Source: Petrolisthes cinctipes
Taxonomy: Eukaryota; Arthropoda; Malacostraca; Decapoda; Porcellanidae
Direction of reading: 5' to 3'
Assembly (NCBI GenBank): GCA_033782935.1
Contig: JAWQEG010001395.1
Coordinates: 714,501-778,500, forward strand
DNA length: 64,000 bases
In this document: positions 1 through 12,390 of the stretch, one piece after another
How the letters are laid out: each line of letters opens with the position of its first letter
How positions within the stretch are numbered: the stretch's first letter is position 1
Translations under genes and position numbers: made by a program
Notes under the pieces: model-generated
What the model was told of the DNA's origin: nothing
What the model saw: only the letters and a program-made list of their open reading frames with translations
Databases searched by the model: none

Positions 1-1345
1 CTTTGGGCACCAAAAATATCGATTTTCAGCATGTTTTGGGCCTGAATTTTGAAAATACTCTAACACTGAGTACGCATGTACAGATCGCTTCTGGGACCCC
101 AAAATATCGAATTTTCGGGTGTTTAGGGCCAGAATTTGAGATATAAACGGGTACAGAAGATGCATGCACATATCGACTTTTGGGCACCTAAATGATCGAT
201 TTTCAGTATGTTTTTGGCCTGTATTTTGAAAATACTCTAACACGGAGTAGGCATGTACAGATACCTTTTGGGACCTCTAAATATCGAATTTTCGGGTGTT
301 ATGGGACTGAATTTGACATATCGATTTTTTGGCACCTATAATATCGATTTTTAGCATGTTTTTAGCCTATGTTTTGAAAATATTATAGCACTGTGTAGGC
401 ATGTAAAGATTGCTTCTGGGACCCCAAAATATTGAATTTTCGGGTGTTTTGAGCCTGAATTTGAGATATAAACGGGTACAGAAGATACATGCACATATCG
501 ACTTTTGTGCACCTAAAAGATCGATTTTCAGTATGTTTTGAGCATGTATTTTGAAAATACTCTAACACGGAGTAGGCATGTACAGATCGCTTCTGGGACC
601 CCTAAATATCGAATTTTCGGGTGTTTGTGACTGAATTTGAGATATCGACTTTTTGGCACCTAAAAGATCGATTTTTAGCATGTTTTTAGCCTATATTTTG
701 AAAATATTCTGGCACTGAGTAGGCATGTACAGATTGCTTCTGGGACCCCAAAATATTGAATTTTCGGGTGTTTTGAGCCTGAATTTGAGATATAAACGGG
801 TACAGAAGATACATGCACATATTGACTTTGGGCATCTAAAATATCGATTTTCAGCATGTTTTGGGTCTGTATTTTGAAAATACTCTAACACTGAGTAGGC
901 ATGTACAGATTGCTTCTGGGACCCCAAAATATTGAATTTTCGGGTGTTTTGAGCCTGAATTTGAGATATAAACGGGTACAGAAGATACATGCACATATTG
1001 ACTTTGGGCACCAAAAATATCGATTTTCAGCATGTTTTGGGCCTGAATTTTGAAAATACTCTAACACGGAGTAGGCATGTACAGATCGCTTCTGGGACCC
1101 CAAAATATCGAATTTTCGGGTGTTTAGGGCCAGAATTTGAGATATAAACGGGTACAGAAGATGCATGCACATATCGACTTTTGGGCACCTAAAAGATCGA
1201 TTTTCAGTATGTTTTTGGCTTGAATTTTGAAAATACTCTAACACAGAGTAGGCATGTACAGATACCTTCTGGGACCTCTAAATATCGAATTTTCGGGTGT
1301 TTTGGGACTGAATTTGAGATATCGATTTTTTGGCACCTGAAATGT
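1..1345. repeat. HOR block: partial unit, dimer, tetramer
   Basis: Positions 1-19 are the tail of an A-like monomer. B1 is 20-196 and C1 is 197-344. A 324-bp dimer starts at 345 and a 677-bp tetramer at 669 (monomer starts 669, 845, 1021, 1198). Rare bases include 'gtaaagattgc' near 392, 'gtgttatggg' near 296 and 'acctataatatcg' near 335. The same order and rare bases recur 7038 bp downstream. No gene. Confidence 0.9.
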
Positions 1346-4300
1346 CGATTTTTAGCATGTTTTTAGCCTATATTTTGAAAATATTCTAGCACTGTGTAGG
1401 CATGTACAGATTGCTTCTGGGACCCAAAAATATTGAATTTTCGGGTGTTTTGAGCCTGAATTTGAGATATAAACGGGTACAGAAGATACATGCACATATT
1501 GACTTTGGGCATCTAAAATATCGATTTTCAGCATGTTTTTGGCCTGTTTTTTGAAAATACTCTAACACTGAGTACGCATGTACAGATTGCTTCTGGGACC
1601 CCAAAATATTGAATTTTCGGGTGTTTTGAGCCTGAATTTGAGATATAAACGGGTACTGAAGATGCATGCACATATCGACGTTTGGGCACCTAAAAGATCG
1701 ATTTTCAGTATGTTTTTGGCCTGTATTTTGAAAATACTCTAACACGGAGTAGGCATGTACAGATACCTTCTGGGACCTCTAAATATCGAATTTTCGGGTG
1801 TTTTGGGACTGAATTTGATATATCGATTTTTTGGCACCTAAAATGTCGATTTTTAGCATGTTTTTAGCCTATATTTTGAAAATATTCTAGCACTGAGTAG
1901 GCATGTACAGATTGCTTCTGGGACCCCAAAATATTGAATTTTCGGGTGTTTTGAGCCTGAATTTGAGATATAAACGGGTACAGAAGATACATGCACATAT
2001 TGACTTTGGGCACCAAAAATATCGATTTTCAGCATGTTTTGGGCCTGAATTTTGAAAATACTCTAACACGGAGTAGGCATGTACAGATCGCTTCTGGGAC
2101 CCCAAAATATCGAATTTTCGGGTGTTTAGGGCCAGAATTTGAGATATAAACGGGTACAGAAGATGCATGCACATATCGACGTTTGGGCACCTAAAAGATC
2201 GATTTTCAGTATGTTTTTGGCCTGTATTTTGAAAATACTCTAACACGGAGTAGGCATGTACAGATACCTTCTGGGACCTCTAAATATCGAATTTTCGGGT
2301 GTTTTGGGACTGAATTTGAGATATCGATTTTTTGGCACCTAAAATGTCGATTTTTAGCATGTTTTTAGCCTATATTTTGAAAATATTCTAGCACTGAGTA
2401 GGCATGTACAGATTGCTTCTGGGACCCCAAAATATTGAATTTTCGGGTGTTTTGAGCCTGAATTTGAGATATAAACGGGTACAGAAGATACATGCACATA
2501 TTGACTTTGGGCACCAAAAATATCGATTTTCAGTATGTTTTGAGCATGTATTTTGAAAATACTCTAACACGGAGTAGGCATGTACAGATCGCTTCTGGGA
2601 CCCCTAAATATCGAATTTTCGGGTGTTTGGGACTGAATTTGAGATATCGACTTTTTGGCACCTAAAAGATCGATTTTTAGCATGTTTTTAGCCTATATTT
2701 TGAAAATATTCTGGCACTGAGTAGGCATGTACAGATTGCTTCTGGGACCCCAAAATATTGAATTTTCGGGTGTTTTGAGCCTGAATTTGAGATATAAACG
2801 GGTACAGAAGATACATGCACATATTGACTCTGGGCATCTAAAATATCGATTTTCAGCATGTTTTGGGTCTGTATTTTGAAAATACTCTAACACTGAGTAG
2901 GCATGTACAGATTGCTTCTGGGACCCCAAAATATTGAATTTTCGGGTGTTTTGAGCCTGAATTTGAGATATAAACGGGTACAGAAGATACATGCACATAT
3001 TGACTTTGGGCAACAAAAATATCGATTTTCAGCATGTTTTGGGCCTGAATTTTGAAAATACTCTAACACGGAGTAGGCATGTACAGATCGCTTCTGGGAC
3101 CCCAAAATATCGAATTTTCGGGTGTTTAGGGCCAGAATTTGAGATATAAACGGGTACAGAAGATGCATGCACATATCGACTTTTGGGCACCTAAAAGATC
3201 GATTTTCAGTATGTTTTTGGCTTGAATTTTGAAAATACTCTAACACAGAGTAGGCATGTACAGATACCTTCTGGGACCTCTAAATATCGAATTTTCGGGT
3301 GTTTTGGGACTGAATTTGAGATATCGATTTTTTGGCACCTAAAATGTCGATTTTTAGCATGTTTTTAGCCTATATTTTGAAAATATTCTAGCACTGTGTA
3401 GGCATGTACAGATTGCTTCTGGGACCCAAAAATATTGAATTTTCGGGTGTTTTGAGCCTGAATTTGAGATATAAACGGGTACAGAAGATACATGCACATA
3501 TTGACTTTGGGCACCAAAAATATCGATTTTCAGCATGTTTTGGGCCTGAATTTAGAAAATACTCTAACACGGAGTAGGCATGTACAGATCGCTTCTGGGT
3601 CCCCAAAATATCGAATTTTCGGGTGTTTAGGGCCAGAATTTGAGATATAAACGGGTACAGAAGATGCATGCACATATCGACGTTTGGGCACCTAAAAGAT
3701 CGATTTTCAGTATGTTTTTGGCCTGTATTTTGAAAATACTCTAACACGGAGTAGGCATGTACAGATACCTTCTGGGACCTCTAAATATCGAATTTTCGGG
3801 TGTTTTGGGACTGAATTTGAGATATCGATTTTTTGGCACCTAAAATGTCGATTTTTAGCATGTTTTTAGCCTATATTTTGAAAATATTCTAGCACTGAGT
3901 AGGCATGTACAGATTGCTTCTGGGACCCCAAAATATTGAATTTTCGGGTGTTTTGAGCCTGAATTTGAGATATAAACGGGTACAGAAGATACATGCACAT
4001 ATTGACTTTGGGCACCAAAAATATCGATTTTCAGCATGTTTTGGGCCTGAATTTAGAAAATACTCTAACACTGAGTAGGCATGTACAGATCGCTTCTGGG
4101 ACCCCAAAATATCGAATTTTCGGGTGTTTTGAGCCTGAATTTGAGATATAAACGGGTACTGAAGATGCATGCACATATCGACTTTTGTGCACCTAAAAGA
4201 TCGATTTTCAGCATGTTTTGGGCCTGAATTTTGAAAATACTCTAACACGGAGTAGGCATGTACAGATCGCTTCTGGGACCCCAAAATATTGAATTTTCGG

Positions 4301-5026
4301 GTGTTTAGGGCCAGAATTTGAGGTATAAACGGGTACAGAAGATGCATGCACATATCGACTTTTGGGCACCTAAAAGATCGATTTTCAGTATGTTTTTGGC
4401 CTGTATTTTCAAAATACTCTAACACGGAGTAGGCATGCACAGATACCTTCTGGGACCTCTAAATATCGAATTTTCGGGTGTTTTGGGACTGAATTTGAGA
4501 TATCGATTTTTTGGCACCTAAAATGTCGATTTTTAGCATGTTTTTAGCGTATATTTTGAAAATATTCTAGCACTGTGTAGGCATGTACAGATTGCTTCTG
4601 GGAGCCCCAAATATTGAATTTTCGGTGTTTTGAGCCTGAATTTGAGATATAAACGGGTACAGAAGATACATGCACATATTGACTTTGGGCATCTAAAATA
4701 TCGATTTTCAGCATGTTTTGGGCCTGTTTTTTGAAAATACTCTAACACTGAGTAGGCATGTACAGATTGCTTCTGGGACCCCAAAATATTGAATTTTCGG
4801 GTGTTTTGAGCCTGAATTTGAGATATAAACGGGTACTGAAGATGCATGCACATATCGACTTTTGTGCACCTAAAAGATCGATTTTCAGTATGTTTTGAGC
4901 ATGTATTTTGAAAATACTCTAATACGGAGTAGGCATGTACAGATCGCTTCTAGGACCCCTAAATATCGAATTTTCGGGTTTTTTGGGACTGAATTTGAGA
5001 TATCGACTTTTTGGCACCTAAAATAT

Positions 5027-5202
5027 CGATTTTTAGCATGTTTTTAGCCTATATTTTGAAAATATTCTAGCACTGAGTAGGCATGTACAGATTGCTTCTG
5101 GGACCCCAAAATATTGAATTTTCGGGTGTTTTGAGCCTGAATTTGAGATATAAACGGGTACAGAAGATACATGCACATATTGACTTTGGGCACCAAAAAT
5201 AT
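5027..5202. repeat. Reference A monomer (176 bp)
   Basis: This is a clean example of class A. Its signatures are 'agcatgtttttagcctat' near the start, 'ctagcactgagtaggcatg', 'cagattgcttctggg', 'ttttgagcctg', 'gatataaacgggtac', and the end 'gactttgggcacc' or 'gactttgggcatc'. It carries the perfect 7-bp-arm dyad ATATTTTGAAAATAT at 5051-5065 and a TATAAA hexamer at 5149-5154. It is one base shorter than B because of a shorter T run before 'gggca'. Confidence 0.93.
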
Positions 5203-5379
5203 CGATTTTCAGCATGTTTTGGGCCTGAATTTTGAAAATACTCTAACACGGAGTAGGCATGTACAGATCGCTTCTGGGACCCCAAAATATCGAATTTTCG
5301 GGTGTTTAGGGCCAGAATTTGAGATATAAACGGGTACAGAAGATGCATGCACATATCGACTTTTGGGCACCTAAAAGAT
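5203..5379. repeat. Reference B1 monomer (177 bp)
   Basis: This is a clean example of class B1. Its signatures are 'cagcatgttttgggcctg', 'ctaacacggagtagg', 'cagatcgcttctggg', 'gtgtttagggccag', the palindrome TGCATGCA in 'gatgcatgcac', and the end 'gacttttgggcacc'. TATAAA is present at 5325-5330. The dyad seen in A and C is imperfect here: 'gaattttgaaaatac' at 5227-5241 has one internal mismatch. Confidence 0.93.
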
Positions 5380-5527
5380 CGATTTTCAGTATGTTTTTGG
5401 CCTGTATTTTGAAAATACTCTAACACGGAGTAGGCATGTACAGATACCTTCTGGGACCTCTAAATATCGAATTTTCGGGTGTTTTGGGACTGAATTTGAG
5501 ATATCGATCTTTTGGCACCTAAAATAT
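5380..5527. repeat. Reference C1 monomer (148 bp, 29-bp-deleted class)
   Basis: This is a clean example of class C1. It has 'cagtatgtttttggcctg', 'cagataccttctgggacct', 'ttttgggactg', and then 'gagatatcga', where A and B continue with 'gatataaacgggtac'. The 29 bp missing relative to B lie between two short 'atat' repeats. The deletion removes the TATAAA hexamer and the TGCATGCA palindrome. The dyad is perfect as GTATTTTGAAAATAC at 5404-5418. Confidence 0.93.
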
Positions 5528-6529
5528 CGATTTTCAGCATGTTTTTAGCCTATATTTTGAAAATATTCTAGCACTGTGTAGGCATGTACAGATTGCTTCT
5601 GAGACCCCAAAATATTGAATTTTCGGGTGTTTTGAGCCTGAATTTGAGATATAAACGGGTACAGAAGATACATGCACATATTGACTTTGGGCATCTAAAA
5701 TATCGATTTTCAGCATGTTTTGGGCCTGAATTTTGAAAATACTCTAACACGGAGTAGGCATGTACAGATCGCTTCTGGGACCCCAAAATATCGAATTTTC
5801 GGGTGTTTAGGGCCAGAATTTGAGATATAAACGGGTACAGAAGATGCATGCACATATCGACTTTTGGGCACCTAAAAGATCGATTTTCAGTATGTTTTTG
5901 GCCTGTATTTTGAAAATACTCTAACACGGAGTAGGCATGTACAGATACCTTCTGGGACCTCTAAATATCGAATTTTCGGGTGTTTTGGGACTGAATTTGA
6001 GATATCGATTTTTTGGCACCTAAAATATCGATTTTCAGCATATTTTTAGCCTATATTTTGAAAATATTCTAGCACTGTGTAGGCATGTACAGATTGCTTC
6101 TGAGACCCCAAAATATTGAATTTTCGGGTGTTTTGAGCCTGAATTTGAGATATAAACGGGTACAGAAGATACATGCACATATTGACTTTGGGCATCTAAA
6201 ATATCGATTTTCAGCATGTTTTGGGCCTGAATTTTGAAAATACTCTAACACGGAGTAGGCTTGTACAGATCGCTTCTGGGACCCCAAAATATCGAATTTT
6301 CGGGTCTTTAGGGCCAGAATTTGAGATATAAACGGATACAGAAAATGCATGCACATATCGACTTTTGGGCACCTAAAAGATCGATTTTCAGTATGTTTTT
6401 GGCCTGTATTTTGAAAATACTCTAACACGGAGTAGGCATGTACAGATACCTTCTGGGACCTCTAAATATCGAATTTTCGGGTGTTTTGGGACTGAATTTG
6501 AGATATCGATTTTTTGGCATCTAAAATGT

Positions 6530-7382
6530 CGATTTTTAGCATGTTTTTATCCTATATTTTGAAAATATTCTAGCACTGTGTAGGCATGTACAGATTGCTT
6601 CTGGGACCCCAAAATATTGAATTTTCGGGTGTTTTGAGCCTGAATTTGAGATATAAACGGGTACAGAAGATACATGCAGATATTGACTTTAGGCATCTAA
6701 AATATCGATTTTCAGCATGTTTTGGGCCTGTAGTTTGAAAATACTCTAACACTGAGTAGGCATGTACAGATTGCTTTTGGGACCCCAAAATATTGAATTT
6801 TCTGGTGTTTTTAGCCTGAATTTGAGATATAAACGGGTACAGAAGATACATGCACATATTGACTTTGGGCACCAAAAATATCGATTTTCAGCATGTTTTG
6901 GGCCTGAATTTTGAAAATACTCTAACACTGAGTAGGCATGTACAGATTGCTTTTGGGACCCCAAAATATTGAATTTTCGGGTGTTTTTAGCCTGAATTTG
7001 AGATATAAACGGGTACAGAAGATACATGCACATATTGACTTTGGGCACCAAAAATATCGATTTTCAGCATGTTTTGGGCCTGAATTTTGAAAATACTCTA
7101 ACACTGAGTAGGCATGTACAGATCGCTTCTGGGACCCCAAAATATCGAATTTTCGGGTGTTTAGGGCCAGAATTTGAGATATAAACGGATACTGAAGATG
7201 CATGCACATATCGACTTTTGGGCACCTAAATGATCGATTTTCAGTATGTTTTTGGCCTGTATTTTGAAAATACTCTAACACGGAGTAGGCATGTACAGAT
7301 ACCTTTTGGGACCTCTAAATATCGAATTTTCGGGTGTTATGGGACTGAATTTGAGATATCGATTTTTTGGCACCTATAATAT
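6530..7382. repeat. Pentameric HOR unit (853 bp)
   Basis: Monomer starts are 6530, 6706, 6882, 7058 and 7235: three 176-bp A-type monomers, then B1 and C1. The length is 501 plus two extra 176-bp monomers, the longest clean member of the 176-bp ladder here. The first two monomers carry 'gcagatattgactttagg' and 'ggcctgtagtttg'. Those markers recur in the units at 13587, 15078, 17255, 26807 and 28299. Confidence 0.87.
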
Positions 7383-10300
7383 CGATTTTTAGCATGTTTT
7401 TAGCCTATGTTTTGAAAATATTATAGCACTGTGTAGGCATGTAAAGATTGCTTCTGGGACCCCAAAATATTGAATTTTCGGGTGTTTTGAGCCTGAATTT
7501 GAGATATAAACGGGTACAGAAGATACATGCACATATCGACTTTTGTGCACCTAAAAGATCGATTTTCAGTATGTTTTGAGCATGAATTTTGAAAATACTC
7601 TAACACGGAGTAGGCATGTACAGATCGCTTCTGGGACCCCTAAATATCGAATTTTCGGGTGTTTGGGACTGAATTTGAGATATCGACTTTTTGGCACCTA
7701 AAAGATCGATTTTTAGCATGTTTTTAGCCTATAATTTGAAAATATTCTGGCACTGAGTAGGCATGTACAGATTGCTTCTGGGACCCCAAAATATTGAATT
7801 TTCGGGTGTTTTGAGCCTGAATCTGAGATATAAACGGGTACAGAAGATACAGGCACATATTGACTTTGGGCATCTAAAATATCGATTTTCAGCATGTTTT
7901 GGGCCTGTATTTTGAAAATACACTAACACTGAGTAGGCATGTACAGATTGCTTCTGGGACCCCAAAATATTGAATTTTCGGGTGTTTTGAGCCTGAATTT
8001 GTGATATAAACGGGTACAGAAGATACATGCACATATTGACTTTGGGCACCAAAAATATCGATTTTCAGCATGTTTTGGGCCTGAATTTTGAAAATACTCT
8101 AACACGGAGTAGGCATGTACAGATCGCTTCTGGGACCCCAAAATATCGAATTTTCGGGTGTTTAGGGCCAGAATTTGAGATATAAACGGGTACAGAAGAT
8201 GCATGCACATATCGACTTTTGGGCACCTAAAAGATCGATTTTCAGTATGTTTTTGGCTTGAATTTTGAAAATACTCTAACACGGAGTAGGCATGTACAGA
8301 TACCTTCTGGGACCTCTAAATATCGAATTTTCGGGTGTTTTGGGACTGAATTTGAGATATCGATTTTTTGGCACCTAAAATGTCGATTTTTAGCATGTTT
8401 TTAGCCTATATTTTGAAAATATTCTAGCACTGTGTAGGCATGTACAGATTGCTTCTGGGACCCCAAAATATTGAATTTTCGGGTGTTTTGAGCCTGAATT
8501 TGAGATATAAACGGGTACAGAAGATACATGCACATATTGACTTTGGGCATCTAAAATATCGATTTTCAGCATGTTTTTGGCCTGTATTTTGAAAATACTC
8601 TAACACTGAGTACGCATGTACAGATTGCTTCTGGGACCCCAAAATATTGAATTTTCGGGTGTTTTGAGCCTGAATTTGAGATATAAACGGGTACTGAAGA
8701 TGCATGCACATATCGACTTTTGTGCACCTAAAAGATCGATTTTCAGTATGTTTTGAGCATGTATTTTGAAAATACTCTAACACGGAGTAGGAATGTACAG
8801 ATCGCTTCTGGGACCCCTAAATATCGAATTTTCGGGTGTTTGAGACTGAATTTGAGATATCGACTTTTTGGCACCTAAAAGATCGATTTTTAGCATGTTT
8901 TTAGCCTATATTTTGAAAATATTCTGGCACTGAGTAGGCATGTACAGATTGCTTCTGGGACCCCAAAATATTGAATTTTCGGGTGTTTTGAGCCTGAATT
9001 TGAGATATAAACGGGTACAGAAGATACATGCACATATTGACTTTGGGCATCTAAAATATCGATTTTCAGCATGTTTTGGGCCTGTATTTTGAAAATACTC
9101 TAACACTGAGTAGGCATGTACAGATTGCTTCTGGGACCCCAAAATATTGAATTTTCGGGTGTTTTGAGCCTGAATTTGAGATATAAACGGGTGCAGAAGA
9201 TACATGCACATATTGACTTTGGGCACCAAAAATATCGATTTTCAGCATGTTTTGGGCCTGAATTTTGAAAATACTCTAACACGGAGTAGGCATGTACAGA
9301 TCGCTTCTGGGACCCCAAAATATCGAATTTTCGGGTGTTTAGGGCCAGAATTTGAGATATAAACGGGTACAGAAGATGCATGCACATATCGACTTTTGGG
9401 CACCTAAATGATCGATTTTCAGTATGTTTTTGGCTTGAATTTTGAAAATACTCTAACACGGAGTAGGCATGTACAGATACCTTCTGGGACCTCTAAATAT
9501 CGAATTTTCGGGTATTTTGGGACTGAATTTGAGATATCGATTTTTTGGCACCTAAAATGTCGATTTTTAGCATGTTTTTAGCCTATATTTTGAAAATATT
9601 CTAGCACTGTGTAGTCATGTACAGATTGCTTCTGGGACCCCAAAATATTGAATTTTCGGGTGTTTTGAGCCTGAATTTGAGATATAAACGGGTACAGAAG
9701 ATACATGCACATATTGACTTTGGGCATCTAAAATATCGATTTTCAGCATGTTTTTGGCCTGTTTTTTGAAAATACTCTAACACTGAGTACGCATGTACAG
9801 ATTGCTTCTGGGACCCCAAAATATTGAATTTTCGGGTGTTTTGAGCCTGAATTTGAGATATAAACGGGTACTGAAGATGCATGCACATATCGACTTTTGT
9901 GCACCTAAAAGATCGATTTTCAGTATGTTTTGAGCATGTATTTTGAAAATACTCTAACACGGAGTAGGCATGTACAGATCGCTTTTGGGACCCCTAAATA
10001 TCGAATTTTCGGGTGTTTTGGGACTGAATTTGAGATATCGACTTTTTGGCACCTAAAAGATCGATTTTAGCATGTTTTTAGCCTATATTTTGAAAATATT
10101 CTAGCACTGAGTAGGCATGTACAGATTGCTTCTGGGACCCCAAAATATTGAATTTTCGGGTGTTTTGAGCCTGAATTTGAGATATAAACGGGTACTGAAG
10201 ATGCATGCACATATCGACTTTTGTGCACCTAAAAGATCGATTTTCAGTATGTTTTGAGCATGTATTTTGAAAATACTCTAATACGGAGTAGGCATGTACA

Positions 10301-10385
10301 GATCGCTTCTAGGACCCCTAAATATCGAATTTTCGGGTTTTTTGGGACTGAATTTGAGATATCGACTTTTTGGCACCTAAAATAT
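7383..10385. repeat. HOR block: dimers and tetramers, source-like copy of later blocks
   Basis: Unit starts and lengths: 7383 (324), 7707 (677), 8384 (500), 8884 (677), 9561 (501), 10062 (324). Marker bases are 'gcctgaatctgag', 'gatacaggcac', 'aatacactaac' and 'gaatttgtgat' in 7707-8383, and 'gggtgcagaag' near 9190. These recur in 15.6-19.3 kb. The 10062 unit starts 'cgattttagcatg', one T short. No gene. Confidence 0.88.
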
Positions 10386-12390
10386 CGATTTTTAGCATGT
10401 TTTTAGCCTATATTTTGAAAATATTATAGCACTGAGTAGGCATGTACAGATTGCTTCTGGGACCCCAAAATATTGAATTTTCGGGTGTTTTGAGCCTGAA
10501 TTTGAGATATAAACGGGTACAGAAGATACATGCACATATTGACTTTGGGCACCAAAAATATCGATTTTCAGCATGTTTTGGGCCTGAATTTTGAAAATAC
10601 TCTAACACGGAGTAGGCATGTACAGATCGCTTCTGGGACCCCAAAATATCGAATTTTCGGGTGTTTAGGGCCAGAATTTGAGATATAAACGGGTACAGAA
10701 GATGCATGCACATATCGACTTTTGGGCACCTAAAAGATCGATTTTCAGTATGTTTTTGGCCTGTATTTTGAAAATACTCTAACACGGAGTAGGCATGTAC
10801 AGATACCTTCTGGGACCTCTAAATATCGAATTTTCGGGTGTTTTGGGACTGAATTTGAGATATCGATTTTTTGGCACCTAAAATATCGATTTTCAGCATG
10901 TTTTTAGCCTATATTTTGAAAATATTCTAGCACTGTGTAGGCATGTACAGATTGCTTCTGAGACCCCAAAATATTGAATTTTCGGGTGTTTTGAGCCTGA
11001 ATTTGAGATATAAACGGGTACAGAAGATACATGCACATATTGACTTTGGGCATCTAAAATATCGATTTTCAGCATGTTTTGGGCCTGAATTTTGAAAATA
11101 CTCTAACACGGAGTAGGCTTGTACAGATCGCTTCTGGGACCCCAAAATATTGAATTTTGGGGTGTTTAGGGCCAGAATTTGAGATATAAACGGGTACAGA
11201 AAATGCATGCACATATCGACTTTTGGGCACCTAAAAGATCGATTTTCAGTATGTTTTTGGCCTGTATTTTGAAAATACTCTAACACGGAGTAGGCATGTA
11301 CAGATACCTTCTGGGACCTCTAAATATCGAATTTTCGGGTGTTTTGGGACTGAATTTGAGATATCGATTTTTTGGCACCTAAAATGTCGATTTTTAGCAT
11401 GTTTTTAGCCTATATTTTGAAAATATTCTAGCACTGAGTAGGCATGTACAGATTGCTTCTGGGACCCCAAAATATTGAATTTTCGGATGTTTTGAGCCTG
11501 AATTTGAGATATAAACGGGTACAGAAGATACATGCACATATTGACTTTGGGCATCTAAAATATCGATTTTCAGCATGTTTTGGGCCTGTATTTTGAAAAT
11601 ACTCTAACACTGAGTAGGCATGTACAGATTGCTTCTGGGACCCCAAAATATTGAATTTTCGGGTGTTTTGAGCCTGAATTTGAGATATAAACGCGTACTG
11701 AAGATGCATGCACATATCGACTTTTGTGCACCTAAAAGATCGATTTTCAGTATGTTTTGAGCATGTATTTTGAAAATACTCTAACACGGAGTAGGCATGG
11801 TACAGATCGCTTCTGGGACCCCTAAATATCGAATTTTCGGGTGTTTTGGGACTGAATTTGAGATATCGACTTTTTGGCACCTAAAATATCGATTTTTAGC
11901 ATGTTTTTAGCCTATATTTTGAAAATATTCTAGCACTGTGTAGGCATGTACAGATTGCTTCTGGGACCCCAAAATATTGAATTTTCGGGTGTTTTGAGCC
12001 TTAATTTGAGATATAAACGGGAACAGAAGATACATGCACATATTGACTTTGGGCATCTAAAATATCGATTTTTAGCATGTTTTGGGCCTGTATTTTGAAA
12101 ATACTCTAACACTGAGTAGGCATGTACAGATTGCTTCTGGGACCCCAAAATATTGAATTTTCGGGTGTTTTGAGTCTGAATTTGAGATATAAACGGGTAC
12201 TGAAGATGCATGCACATATCGACTTTTGTGCACCTAAAAGATCGATTTTCAGTATGTTTTGAGCATGTATTTTGAAAATACTCTAACACGGAGTAGGCAT
12301 GTACAGATCGCTTCTGGGACCCCTAAATATCGAATTTTCGGGTGTTTTGGGACTGAATTTGAGAAATCGACTTTTTGGCACCTAAAAGAT
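10386..12390. repeat. HOR block of trimers
   Basis: Unit starts and lengths: 10386 (501), 10887 (501), 11388 (502), 11890 (501). The 11388 unit has an extra G ('gtaggcatggtacag') near 11798. That insertion recurs near 20844 and 23693. The block resembles 5027-6529 but has one trimer fewer. No gene. Confidence 0.87.

Larger units (their letters stand above)
1346..6529. repeat. HOR block of mostly 501-bp trimers
   Basis: Unit starts and lengths: 1346 (501), 1847 (501), 2348 (323, dimer), 2671 (677, tetramer), 3348 (501), 3849 (678, tetramer with two B monomers), 4527 (500), 5027 (501), 5528 (501), 6029 (501). The 4527 unit lost one G in 'ttcggtgtttt'. The 6029 unit carries 'gtaggcttgtacag' and 'gaaaatgcatg', which recur in the 10887, 13096, 26317, 27307 and 27798 units. 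No gene. Confidence 0.88.

Noticed and set aside
5311..5317. TTTAGGG (plant-type telomere heptamer) inside B1
   Set aside because: It occurs once per B1 monomer as part of 'gtgtttagggccag', never as tandem heptamers. It is chance, not telomeric repeat.
5325..5337. CENP-B-box-like sequence at 'ataaacgggta'
   Set aside because: Only the 'AAACGGG' half resembles the 3' part of the 17-bp box. The required TTCG half is not present upstream ('gagatat' is there instead).
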